Below are positions 5,993 through 14,330 of a stretch of DNA of 15,591 nt, in pieces. The number at the start of each line of letters is the position of its first letter. Position 1 is the stretch's first letter. The DNA is taken from assembly GCA_015055785.1 (NCBI GenBank), contig SVHQ01000021.1, forward strand, positions 1 through 15,591, given 5' to 3'. The position numbers and the translations under genes are program-made. The notes beneath the pieces were generated by a model that saw nothing but the letters and a program-made list of their open reading frames with translations, was not told where the DNA came from and made no database searches. This DNA comes from Clostridiales bacterium (GTDB taxonomy: Bacteria > Bacillota_A > Clostridia > Christensenellales > Borkfalkiaceae).

Positions 5993-7543
5993 ATGAAAAA
6001 GTTTGTAAGTAGTATTTTTGCAATTGCAATGGCTTTAGCGGTGACAACCAGTGCCACCTCTTGTATGCCTGGCGGTCAAACTGCGGGACCTATTGCCGGT
6101 GGTGACCTTGGATTGGATGAAAATTTTAAATGTACTATTACAGTGGACGGGGGAGGACAGTGGGCAAATTTCAATACCACAGACGATATGGTGGAAAGTG
6201 AAACAAATCCCTATCCGTACAACACTTTGGAAAAGCTTGCGGAAGAATATACAAAACTGCACCCTAACATTACTATTAAGTTAAATCGTCAGTCTTATAA
6301 TGCGGATTTATCGACGATTCGCTCATTGCTGACAACGCAATCGGCTCCTGATATTGTTTATAATTCAACAACAACTCTTGCTGAGGATTGCAATAAAAAT
6401 TATTATGCGGTGCTTGATGATTATTTACAAGCATCTAATCCTTACAGCAAAGAAGGGGAAAAAGGAAAGGAAAAATGGTTTGATATTTTCGGCAACGATT
6501 TGAAAAATACGGTAGACGGTCATTATTATTACGTTTGTATGGAACGCGGTGCGATGGGGATGATTTACAACAAGAGCTTTTTCACGCAGCACGGTATTGA
6601 AGAACCTGAAACGTATTCGCAGTTCCTTGCGGCAATTGAAGCGATTCATGCAGCTGATCCCAACGTAGTTCCTTATACCCCGAAAGGTCAAGAATTGGAT
6701 ATGATGTACGAAAGCACCATGTATATTGATATGATGAACGAGGTGGACGAAAATAAGGACGGTTGGGCAAATTCGTATGAAATGACGAAGGCTTATTATC
6801 AAAATATTTTTGATTTTGAGGACGAAAGATACCGTACGCTTATTAAATTATTGGAGGCGCGTTTGAAATATGCGGAAGACCCTAATAAAGTGACGGTTGT
6901 CGATTCTTTCCTGGCTGGGCAAACGATGATGTGCGAAGCTACGGGGAATGAAATTGCGCTTACGATGAAGTATGCACAAGAACGTGGGTTTGAAGCGGGT
7001 GTATTCCCTCTTCCTGCGTTGGATACGGCTTCTTATGAAGGTTTGGACATGTTTATGACCGATGGTGTAGGTGTGCGCAGAGGTTCGAGTGGTCTTTGTA
7101 CGGCTTGGTATATCACCAATCACGCATTTAGTTCGAAAGATGGTGAACAAAATCGTAAAAAAATCAATGCTTGTGTAGATTTCCTTATGTTCCTTACTGC
7201 AAAAACGAATAACGACCGTATGATCAACGATAAGGGCGTTTCCGTCCCTCTTTCCGGGGCGACGAACGAAAAGACGAAAGCGTTTAAACCTCTTATCGAC
7301 GTGTATATGGCGGATATGGCAGATGAAAATAAATGGAGTTGGGATACGTTCAATTCTCCCGCGACGATAGGGTTGTCTTTCTATAATGCTAGTATTAGAG
7401 GGAAAAACGATTACTTCTACGGTTCAAGTACGCCCAAGGCAAAAGGGGATATGGATATCCTTATTGCAGCGTTGAAAAACGGTATGGATAGTTCGGTTGA
7501 AAAACTTGTAAAAACGCATGGATGGGATACTTCGAAATGGTAA
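5993..7543 (+). CDS. ABC transporter sugar-binding lipoprotein (CUT1 type)
   Basis: This 516-residue extracytoplasmic solute-binding protein has a lipoprotein signal peptide: MKK, a hydrophobic core, then SATSC with the lipid-bearing cysteine at 24. The mature part has the pattern of the SBP family 1 used for oligosaccharides: YNTLEKLAEEYTKLHPNITI near the start, then a region describing target binding (SAPDIVYNST), MGMIYNKSFF for the hinge region, and a C-terminal helical part. It is longer than the usual 420-450 residues. GGAGG at 5980-5984 sits eight bases before the ATG. It is the first gene of the operon, followed directly by two permeases, so it delivers ligand to them at the outer face of the membrane. 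The ligand is unknown but presumably matches the cytoplasmic hydrolase. Confidence 0.9.
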   Translation: MKKFVSSIFAIAMALAVTTSATSCMPGGQTAGPIAGGDLGLDENFKCTITVDGGGQWANFNTTDDMVESETNPYPYNTLEKLAEEYTKLHPNITIKLNRQSYNADLSTIRSLLTTQSAPDIVYNSTTTLAEDCNKNYYAVLDDYLQASNPYSKEGEKGKEKWFDIFGNDLKNTVDGHYYYVCMERGAMGMIYNKSFFTQHGIEEPETYSQFLAAIEAIHAADPNVVPYTPKGQELDMMYESTMYIDMMNEVDENKDGWANSYEMTKAYYQNIFDFEDERYRTLIKLLEARLKYAEDPNKVTVVDSFLAGQTMMCEATGNEIALTMKYAQERGFEAGVFPLPALDTASYEGLDMFMTDGVGVRRGSSGLCTAWYITNHAFSSKDGEQNRKKINACVDFLMFLTAKTNNDRMINDKGVSVPLSGATNEKTKAFKPLIDVYMADMADENKWSWDTFNSPATIGLSFYNASIRGKNDYFYGSSTPKAKGDMDILIAALKNGMDSSVEKLVKTHGWDTSKW

Positions 7544-8478
7544 GAACTGCTTGTAAAAATAAGAAAATGGGAAAAGTCAATAAAAGACAGCGCCTTTTCA
7601 AATTTTTATTTGTGAAATACCAAATTCATGGATTGTTATGGGTCTTGCCTGCGGTGTTGATGTTGGCGTTCTTTTGCTACATCCCGCAGGTTTGGGCATT
7701 TGTTTATTCCTTTTCCGATTGGGGGATTTATTTAAATATTTCTTTCACGGGATTTGAGAATTATCTTCGTGCCTTTCAGGACACTGTATATTGGTCCTCG
7801 TATGGAAATGTATTGCTGTTCACTTTTTTCGGGGTTCTGTTTTCTAATATCGGTTGTATATTGTTGACGGAATTGATGTTTGCGTTAAAAATGGAAAAAT
7901 TATCCGCATTTTATCGCTTTATGTTTTTGTTGCCTTCTATTGTTCCCGGTGTTGTTGGAACGTTGGTATGGTCAAAGGTGATTTTCTTGCCTGCAAGCGG
8001 GGTTCGTACAGGTGTTGCCAATGCGATATTGGGGCTATTTGGTATAGAAGGGTTGGATTGGTATTATTCCGCGGAAACGGTGAAGCTGACGTATATTTTG
8101 ACGGGTTTTCCTTGGATGGGTGGTACGGGCTTTCTAATTTGCCTTGCTGCTTTGCAGGGTATCAATTCGGAGGTGATCGACGCGTCAAAAATCGATGGCT
8201 TTGGTATTATGCAAAGGGTGTTTCACATCGATATTCCATTGATTAAGCCGCAACTGAAATATTTTGTGGTGACAGGTATAATCGCTGGCATACAAAATTA
8301 TGGTATGCAAGTAATTTTGGCGACAGATAATGCGATGGTGCCGGGGTATTATATTTACCTAACGGGTGTTTCTTATTCGGAATATGGATATGCCTGTGCG
8401 CTTGGTGTCATTATCTTTATCATCATATTGACGTTAACATTGACGACAAATAAGCTCATCAAAACGGAGGAGTTGTAA
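7537..8478 (+). CDS. ABC transporter permease, MalF/LacF type
   Basis: A membrane protein of about 313 residues with around six hydrophobic segments, the first at GLLWVLPAVLMLAFFCYIP. The cytoplasmic EAA loop that contacts the ATPase is visible as SEVIDASKIDGFG followed by IDIPLIKP (about residues 211-238). The start is uncertain: ATG 7537 overlaps the end of the binding-protein gene (its TAA is 7541-7543) and has a weak GGGA nine bases upstream; ATG 7522 and ATG 7567 are in frame but lack a ribosome binding site too, so translation may be coupled to the upstream gene. It forms the channel with the next gene product. Confidence 0.88.
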   Translation: MVRTACKNKKMGKVNKRQRLFKFLFVKYQIHGLLWVLPAVLMLAFFCYIPQVWAFVYSFSDWGIYLNISFTGFENYLRAFQDTVYWSSYGNVLLFTFFGVLFSNIGCILLTELMFALKMEKLSAFYRFMFLLPSIVPGVVGTLVWSKVIFLPASGVRTGVANAILGLFGIEGLDWYYSAETVKLTYILTGFPWMGGTGFLICLAALQGINSEVIDASKIDGFGIMQRVFHIDIPLIKPQLKYFVVTGIIAGIQNYGMQVILATDNAMVPGYYIYLTGVSYSEYGYACALGVIIFIIILTLTLTTNKLIKTEEL

Positions 8479-8482
8479 ATGC

Positions 8483-9337
8483 ATGGAAAACGTTGTAAGA
8501 AAGAAAAAAAAGATAAAAATTAGTCAGATAATTCTTGCGATTGTTATCGGAATACTGCTTTTTTTGGCGTTGTTTCAACTGTTGATTATGTTGATAAAAT
8601 GTGTAAAGTCACCTTCGCAGGAAATCGCGGCGCCCTTTACCCTGACTTTTCCTTTTCGTTGGAAAAACTTTTCAGATATATGGAATAAAATTGATAAATC
8701 TTTTTTGAATACATTTATCATCGCCATTGGTACAACCTTCTTACTGCTGTTATTCTCTTCGTTTGCGTCCTATGGATTGACGAGGTATCGCATTCCTTGC
8801 AAACAATTTGTCGTCATGATGTTTTTGGCGGTAGTAATGGTGCCAGGCGTTTTGACGCTTATTCCTCAATATCAACTCGTAACGGTTACGTATGGACTTG
8901 CAAATAATTACTTGGGGGTTATTTTACCCGTTGTTGCAGGTCAATTGCCGATGGCAATCTTCCTATTAAACGGTTTTTTCGGTGGGATAGAGAAGGAAAT
9001 ATTTGAAGCAGGTACGATTGACGGGGCAAGCAACGCACGTATGTATTTTGCACTTGGTTTGCCTTTATCGATGCCGATTTTGATAACGCAGGGCTTAATG
9101 ACTTTTATGGGTGCATACAACGATTATTTGTGGCCTTTGCTAATCCTTCGGGAGGAAAGTATGCGCACGACGGCAATTATGTTGGTGTATTGGACGGACG
9201 AACTGTATCGCACGACGATGAGCATGAACGTAGCGATTGCAGGATACGTACTTGCCAGTGTTCCGATGTTGATATTGTTTTCTATATGCTCCAAGCAGTT
9301 TGTGGCAGGGTTGACAAGCGGTGCAGTAAAAATGTAA
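8483..9337 (+). CDS. ABC transporter permease, MalG type
   Basis: A 284-residue inner membrane protein starting four bases after the previous stop; GGAGGAG at 8466-8472 gives a spacing of ten bases to the ATG at 8483. The ATG at 8479 is in another frame and stops after 14 codons. A lysine-rich N-terminus precedes the first membrane segment (QIILAIVIGILLFLALFQLL). The EAA loop reads KEIFEAGTIDGASNARM then LPLSMP (about residues 171-198), matching the family closely. It pairs with the MalF-type protein to form the pore. No ATPase gene follows, so a shared MsmX-like ATPase encoded elsewhere must power it, as is common in Bacillota. Confidence 0.92.
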   Translation: MENVVRKKKKIKISQIILAIVIGILLFLALFQLLIMLIKCVKSPSQEIAAPFTLTFPFRWKNFSDIWNKIDKSFLNTFIIAIGTTFLLLLFSSFASYGLTRYRIPCKQFVVMMFLAVVMVPGVLTLIPQYQLVTVTYGLANNYLGVILPVVAGQLPMAIFLLNGFFGGIEKEIFEAGTIDGASNARMYFALGLPLSMPILITQGLMTFMGAYNDYLWPLLILREESMRTTAIMLVYWTDELYRTTMSMNVAIAGYVLASVPMLILFSICSKQFVAGLTSGAVKM

Positions 9338-9353
9338 AAAGGCGGAAAAGAGA

Positions 9354-10457
9354 ATGAAAAAATTAACGTGTCAGTTACTTTCTTTGTTGTGTATAGGGTT
9401 GTTTTCCGGTTGTAGCTTTTTAGGACCAGGCGAAAGTGGAAGTGGTAGTGCAAGTGAAGACAAAACGCCGAGTTGGGTTGAAAAAACAAATGCCCCTGAC
9501 GGATATACGGAGGCGCTTTTTGACCGTCGGTATAATTATGGTGTAAATATTTTAGGCCTTAATAATTATCACACAGTATTGCCGTGGGCGAAAATTTATC
9601 CTCATGGGGAACAGGAGTTAGACCCTTACTGGCGTCTTGCACAATGGGGGTATTACAATAACTACTTTTTGCAAAAAGACGCTTCGTATACCGAAACGAA
9701 CGGGGTGATTAATTATACAAAAAATTGGACAGAACCCGTAAAAGACGGCGATTGGATTACAATTTCCAATAAAGCCTCTACTGTTTCGTTAAACATAGCT
9801 ACGGGTGGATTTAAATTGTATACAGATGTTCGAGAAGAATATGGGGTAACGCCCCCGTATGCAACGCATCCCATTATATCGAATCCGCGTCGAGCAGGGG
9901 AGGATTGGCCGCATTTGTTAATGGAACAGGCCATTCCTTGTCCGCTTACCTTGGGGGATATCACGGCTGCGTATTTCGACATCGCATTTACGGTGGAAAA
10001 GGCGGAAAATCACACGCCGAATTATAATACTTCTTTACACACGGCGCAATTTTCTTGGATATTTACCATAAGTTGTGTAAATCGTTTTTCTCCGTCTTAT
10101 GGCAAAGGCTACTTTTTCTCCTTACCGCTGTATGATTATCGTACGAAGATAATTCCTGCATCATTTATGGTTGACTCGGGCAAGGAAAGTGCAACGGGTG
10201 ATATGATGTATGGGCTTTGTAACGAGGACATGGTGAAAGGTGGGGTAGAGGTTGGCACGCGTTACGAATGTAGTGTAAACCTTTACGAGCAGTTGAAAGC
10301 AAGTTTTGAAAGAATGCAAGCGGATGGTAATTTTAACAATTGTACTCTTTCGGATATGCGAATTAACACGACCAATATCGGTTGGGAGCTGCCCGGGACG
10401 TTTGATGTTGGATTGGAAGTGGAGTATATTTCATTGAAATATATCGAGAAGGAGTAA
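9354..10457 (+). CDS. Lipoprotein of unknown function, paralogue A
   Basis: A 367-residue protein with a lipoprotein signal peptide (LFSGC, lipid-bearing Cys20) and a Gly/Ser-rich tether. I do not recognise a named family. It shares a clear set of signatures with the next gene: RLAQW early on, PRRAGEDWPHLLMEQ, YNTSLHTAQF followed by SPSYGKGYFF, DSGKESATGDMMYG and NIGWELPGTFDV near the end. The alternating hydrophobic pattern, many aromatic residues and lack of membrane segments suggest a beta-sandwich that binds glycans at the cell surface; this is inference. It lies 16 bases after the MalG-type permease, with GGCGG eight bases before the ATG, within the transport operon, so a role in capturing or presenting the substrate is likely. 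A catalytic role is not excluded. Confidence 0.7.
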   Translation: MKKLTCQLLSLLCIGLFSGCSFLGPGESGSGSASEDKTPSWVEKTNAPDGYTEALFDRRYNYGVNILGLNNYHTVLPWAKIYPHGEQELDPYWRLAQWGYYNNYFLQKDASYTETNGVINYTKNWTEPVKDGDWITISNKASTVSLNIATGGFKLYTDVREEYGVTPPYATHPIISNPRRAGEDWPHLLMEQAIPCPLTLGDITAAYFDIAFTVEKAENHTPNYNTSLHTAQFSWIFTISCVNRFSPSYGKGYFFSLPLYDYRTKIIPASFMVDSGKESATGDMMYGLCNEDMVKGGVEVGTRYECSVNLYEQLKASFERMQADGNFNNCTLSDMRINTTNIGWELPGTFDVGLEVEYISLKYIEKE

Positions 10458-10464
10458 TTTTACT

Positions 10465-11505
10465 ATGAAATATAAAAAAATATTAGCAGCACTTTTGGCA
10501 AGTCAGTTTATCATATTGGCAGGTGGTTGCGAGTTTAGTGTAGGGAATTCGATAAACGGAGGTAGCAGTGTGGATACACAACAAGGCAGCGGCGAACAAA
10601 CGGTTTGGGAAGAGGAACAGGATAACAACATTTTTAAAGACAGACATTATCAAACGGGATTTAAGCTGACCAATACAGCAAGTGTTCCTGGCCCGACCTA
10701 TTTAGGAGACTTGCATTACGGCGGAATTACGGATATTCCTTCGCGGTGGATTTTGGCGCAGTGGTGTACAAAGTATCTTATTCAACCGACGGATATTCCA
10801 AAGGAAGAAGAAGGCTGGTACGTTTGGAAAAATGAATCCAAAGTGGTGAAGGTGAATACGGAGGAAGGCGCAATTTATATGGAGTGTAATGCATCCAAGG
10901 AATTTGATGCGCCTCGTGTAAATATGCAGGACTGGCCGCATCTTTTAATCGAACAATATACCACCGCTCGTTGTCCGGATTTATCAAAGATAGATTCCTT
11001 AAAGCTGCAAATGGAATTTGTAATCGATAAATGTGAAAAGAAAATGACGCCTGAAGAATATAATGCGGAACTTCATACGGCACAGTTCCAAATTAACTTT
11101 ACTGTATCCAATCAAAATAAAAATTCTCCTGGATATGGCGATTGTATTTGGTTTGGTTTACAATTTTTCGACGATCGTTTTCCTTTTTCGCAAGACAGTG
11201 TTTCGATAGACGGTGGCAAGGATAGCGCGACAGGTTTGGCGATGTACGGAGTGAGCAGTAAGAGGTTTTTAAAAGAACCTGTTTATGTGGGGGATTATAT
11301 TGAAATTGATTTTGATATACTTCCTGAAATTAAGAAGGCATTGCAGGCTTGTCGAGAGTATGACGGCGTGGAAGTGTTCCGTAACACCAATTTGGAAGAT
11401 TTAAAGCTGACGACGATGAATATTGGTTGGGAACTTCCAGGTACGTATGACGTTGCCTCCACAATTTATAAGCTTAATTTGGTATATGACAAATCGAAGA
11501 AATAA
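10465..11505 (+). CDS. Lipoprotein of unknown function, paralogue B
   Basis: A 346-residue protein with lipobox LAGGC (lipid-bearing Cys22) and a Ser/Gly/Gln-rich linker to about residue 50. It is a diverged tandem copy of the upstream lipoprotein. Shared landmarks are RWILAQW, PRVNMQDWPHLLIEQ, YNAELHTAQFQINFT, SPGYGDCIWFGL, DGGKDSATGLAMYG and NIGWELPGTYDV, in the same order and spacing. The first copy has an extra insertion near its N-terminus. AAGGAG at 10449-10454 lies ten bases before the ATG, and the gene begins seven bases after the preceding stop. The conserved aromatic and Asp/Gly clusters probably form a ligand site. A function in surface glycan binding is inferred from context only. 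Confidence 0.7.
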   Translation: MKYKKILAALLASQFIILAGGCEFSVGNSINGGSSVDTQQGSGEQTVWEEEQDNNIFKDRHYQTGFKLTNTASVPGPTYLGDLHYGGITDIPSRWILAQWCTKYLIQPTDIPKEEEGWYVWKNESKVVKVNTEEGAIYMECNASKEFDAPRVNMQDWPHLLIEQYTTARCPDLSKIDSLKLQMEFVIDKCEKKMTPEEYNAELHTAQFQINFTVSNQNKNSPGYGDCIWFGLQFFDDRFPFSQDSVSIDGGKDSATGLAMYGVSSKRFLKEPVYVGDYIEIDFDILPEIKKALQACREYDGVEVFRNTNLEDLKLTTMNIGWELPGTYDVASTIYKLNLVYDKSKK

Positions 11506-11588
11506 CAACGGATAGTTGTGCTTGTACCGTCAAAGGCGAAAGGGCGGTAAAGTATCAATATATTAAAATAAATGAATAAGGAGATTTT
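11506..11588 (+). other. Intercistronic gap with small stem-loop
   Basis: This is the longest gap inside the operon. TACCGTC (11525-11531) pairs with GGCGGTA (11543-11549) through seven positions with one G-U pair and an 11-base loop. No T-tract follows, so it is not a terminator; it may be an RNA processing or stability element. No convincing promoter was found. AAGGAG at 11578-11583 serves the next gene. Confidence 0.4.
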
Positions 11589-14330
11589 ATGATGGCAAAC
11601 AAATTTAAGGGTTCACTGACGGCAGTATTGGCGCTTGCCACAATCGCATGTGCCGGAATGGGTAAGTCGGGCTACGTAGCGAAAGCGGCAGAAAACGACG
11701 TATGGCTTCCTGCATATATGGAAGCGGACGCAATCATTGATGCAAAAGAGCATAGATGGTATGATACAGAAGCTGGGGTAGAGTTGGATACGTGTGAATT
11801 ATACACGAAAAACGCAGCTTATAAGACAACGGATTGGACGGGAAGAATCCCCGAAGTGGATGCAGAAGGGAATTACGTAAGCTACTATACGGGTGCTACG
11901 ATGGGTGCGAATACACCCGATGAAAAAGTAGGCAGTGCAGTAACAGTGGAAGAAACTACAACCAAACTTAAACTTGCGCAATCGAACGGCGGCGGCAGAT
12001 TCCGTTACGCTTATCCCGTACAGTTGGATGGGTTGATGTTGACAATCAACTTCCAGCAGATTGAGGTCGGTAATAGATTGCGTTTCTCGTTTGGTGATAA
12101 CTACAATACGATTGCGCACCCTGTGCTTGGCGCGGCAAACGATTGTACGGGACTTGCGGTGGAAATGCATCAAGAGAGCCAGACGTGGAAAGACTTTAAC
12201 TGGTTTGGTTTTAACATTCGTTCCTGTGAAAACTTTTCAGACAGCACGGGGGCTACGGGGAATGGTACAAGCGATTACTTCTGTGCTGACGGTACTGACC
12301 CTGGTGCTTATACTGTGAAAATGAGCTTTGACGTTAACGACGACGGCAGTGTTACACTTGTTGCGCAAAGTCATCGAAATAATCCTGCAGACACCACACC
12401 TTCCAAATCGTGGACGATTTCGGCTGAAAAGGCAGAAAATATGGGTATGATTGACGATGATGGCAATACGTGGATTGGCGTAACGTCTTTCGCGGACGGC
12501 AACAATACCGATACATACAGCCGTTTCGCAATTAAAGTAGAAGATGCAAAACGTACAGCATACGAAGAAACCGACCTTGCGGCAATGGAATCGGCTTTGG
12601 AAGCATACAGCGCGACGGCGATTACCGACGGTACGGTTACCGCAGAAAATAAGGCTGAATGGCAGGCAAAAAGACAGGCTGTTGTAGATTTGAAATCTAA
12701 AATCCGTCCCAGCGATATGTATCTTTTGGACGTTGATGCAAAGTTGGCGGCTGCGGACGAGGCGCTTGAAACAAAATTACAGGTTGGCTTGGAACAGCAA
12801 ATTCGCACTCAGGTTGCTGAATATAAAAATGCTCCGTTGAATACGTTGGATGACGTTTATGCAGCACTTGCAAAGAAACAGGCAATTGGGGACTATTCCG
12901 CATTTGCGGATAAAGATGCGCTTGCAGCAATGGTAGCAGAAGCGGATGCGGCTGTTTTGGCGGCGGCAGATGGGCTTTTGGCGGATAGAATGGCGGAAGT
13001 GAACGGGTTCGCAACCAATGGTGTAAAGAGTTATCAGCAAGCTCTCCGTGCGGCGGAATTGAAGGAATTGATTACGGACAGAGACCTTTTGAAAGATCAG
13101 GTTCTTACCCTTGAAAATGCAAGTACTTATGAGGCAGCAATTGCTACGATGATGGAAAGCAAGGAAGCATTTGATGCACGTCTTGCGGCAGATAAGCTTT
13201 ATTTTACCGATCAGTATGGTAAAGATGAAACGTCGGTAAATGATATCGAATTTGTTGAAAAGGGTCTCCAATACACATTTACTGGTGGCGGCAGACAGAT
13301 TGGTCTTAAAGAAACAATTGATATTGAAAAGGGCGCACGCGCTGTATTCACCGTGGATGAATGGGCATATTTGAGCAACGTATATAATCCTAACGGTATG
13401 AGTTTCTTCATTTCTCAAAGAGCAAATGGTATGCGTGGTGTAGGCAGTATTGCTGGTATGCTTTTCGTATATGAGGATGGGGTGACTTTACAAACCTTCT
13501 ATGGAAAGAGTAATAATTATGTTGATATCGTTAACATGCAACCAGTGAATGAAGGGGATGCATCTTATATTTCTTTGTCGATTAAACTCAACAAAGGGAA
13601 GAGCCGTTATGAAATAATGGTTGAATATTTAGATAAAGACGGTATGATGATTGACTTTGCTTCCAGTTATCTTGCTTATAAAGAAGCTGATAATGAAATT
13701 GGCGGGGTGTCCATCAACGAAGATACATATGCAAACGGTGCTTATTTCTATATGAACAGCTGGATGGTTGTGGAAGGATTTAAGAATCCGAACGGTGAGC
13801 TTGACGAGACATATACCCCTGAGAGTGTATTTAATACGGTAACATTCAAAGTATTCGGAAATAAAGTTTACGATGAAGCATTTGTAATCGATTATATCAG
13901 CTCTATTTCCGTCAAGGAAGGAACGATGAAGACGGAATATAAGGTAGGCGATGCGATTGATCTTGCAGGAGCAACGCTTGTTATCACCAAAGAATCGGGT
14001 GCAACCGAAGAAGTGGAAATTAAACGCAGTATGATTAATGGTTTCTCGACTAAAAAAGAAGGGACGATTACAGTGGAAATTTCCTATGAAGGATTTAAGA
14101 CGGAAGTAACGATAACGGTTGCGGAAAAAGATGTTGCAGGTGATAGTGGAAACACGGATAGCGGTGATAACAGTGGTAATACGAATAGCGGTGATTCTCA
14201 AGATGGTTCTTCTAATCAGTCAATTATGAGCATTTTTAGCGGATGTACGTCTTCGGTGGCTGGTATGGGTATTGTGATTACTATGATGTCTGCGGCTGTT
14301 ATGGTATGTCTTAAAAAGAGAGAGGACTAA
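11589..14330 (+). CDS. Large surface protein with Ig-like domain and C-terminal anchor-like tail
   Basis: This 913-residue secreted protein has AAGGAG five bases before the first of two adjacent ATGs (11589, 11592). A signal peptide ends around AKA-A (cut near residue 33). Residues about 75-320 and about 540-765 look like beta-rich, lectin/jelly-roll type regions (GGGRFRYAYP and GGGRQIGLKE begin them similarly). Residues about 324-537 are alanine- and charge-rich helices, probably an extended coiled-coil or helical-bundle spacer. Residues 771-847 form a bacterial Ig-like domain (YKVGDAIDLAGATLVIT, then VEISYEGFKTEVTITV). A Gly/Ser/Asn/Asp linker (848-877) leads to SGCTSS with Cys886, a hydrophobic helix and LKKRED. 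That is the order of a sorting signal, but without LPXTG. It is likely a cell-surface glycan-binding protein; the function is inferred. Confidence 0.75.
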   Translation: MMANKFKGSLTAVLALATIACAGMGKSGYVAKAAENDVWLPAYMEADAIIDAKEHRWYDTEAGVELDTCELYTKNAAYKTTDWTGRIPEVDAEGNYVSYYTGATMGANTPDEKVGSAVTVEETTTKLKLAQSNGGGRFRYAYPVQLDGLMLTINFQQIEVGNRLRFSFGDNYNTIAHPVLGAANDCTGLAVEMHQESQTWKDFNWFGFNIRSCENFSDSTGATGNGTSDYFCADGTDPGAYTVKMSFDVNDDGSVTLVAQSHRNNPADTTPSKSWTISAEKAENMGMIDDDGNTWIGVTSFADGNNTDTYSRFAIKVEDAKRTAYEETDLAAMESALEAYSATAITDGTVTAENKAEWQAKRQAVVDLKSKIRPSDMYLLDVDAKLAAADEALETKLQVGLEQQIRTQVAEYKNAPLNTLDDVYAALAKKQAIGDYSAFADKDALAAMVAEADAAVLAAADGLLADRMAEVNGFATNGVKSYQQALRAAELKELITDRDLLKDQVLTLENASTYEAAIATMMESKEAFDARLAADKLYFTDQYGKDETSVNDIEFVEKGLQYTFTGGGRQIGLKETIDIEKGARAVFTVDEWAYLSNVYNPNGMSFFISQRANGMRGVGSIAGMLFVYEDGVTLQTFYGKSNNYVDIVNMQPVNEGDASYISLSIKLNKGKSRYEIMVEYLDKDGMMIDFASSYLAYKEADNEIGGVSINEDTYANGAYFYMNSWMVVEGFKNPNGELDETYTPESVFNTVTFKVFGNKVYDEAFVIDYISSISVKEGTMKTEYKVGDAIDLAGATLVITKESGATEEVEIKRSMINGFSTKKEGTITVEISYEGFKTEVTITVAEKDVAGDSGNTDSGDNSGNTNSGDSQDGSSNQSIMSIFSGCTSSVAGMGIVITMMSAAVMVCLKKRED
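14220..14327 (+). other. C-terminal tripartite anchor-like signal encoded here
   Basis: Codons 878-913 of the surface protein encode a short motif with one cysteine (SGCTSS, Cys886), about 20 hydrophobic residues (GMGIVITMMSAAVMVCL) and a basic end (KKRED). The arrangement mirrors known cell-surface sorting signals, including those with a conserved cysteine such as Myxo-CTERM, but the motif is not LPXTG. Confidence 0.5.

Noticed and set aside
8479..8523. Short frame starting at ATG 8479 just before the MalG-type gene
   Set aside because: It stops after 14 codons; the GGAGGAG site serves the ATG at 8483, which continues into a full permease.
11536..11564. Internal promoter before the surface protein gene
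   Set aside because: TATATT at 11559-11564 has no acceptable -35 at the right distance (GCGAAA), and other pairings are no better.
12777..13418. 213-codon open frame on the minus strand inside the surface protein gene
   Set aside because: Composition is Cys/Arg/Ile/Phe rich without recognisable motifs and there is no start signal; it mirrors the codon bias of the plus-strand gene.
14150..14220. Tandem DNA repeat of GG-TGATAG-like units
   Set aside because: It is the coding trace of a Gly/Asp/Asn/Ser linker in the surface protein and does not repeat precisely at the DNA level.
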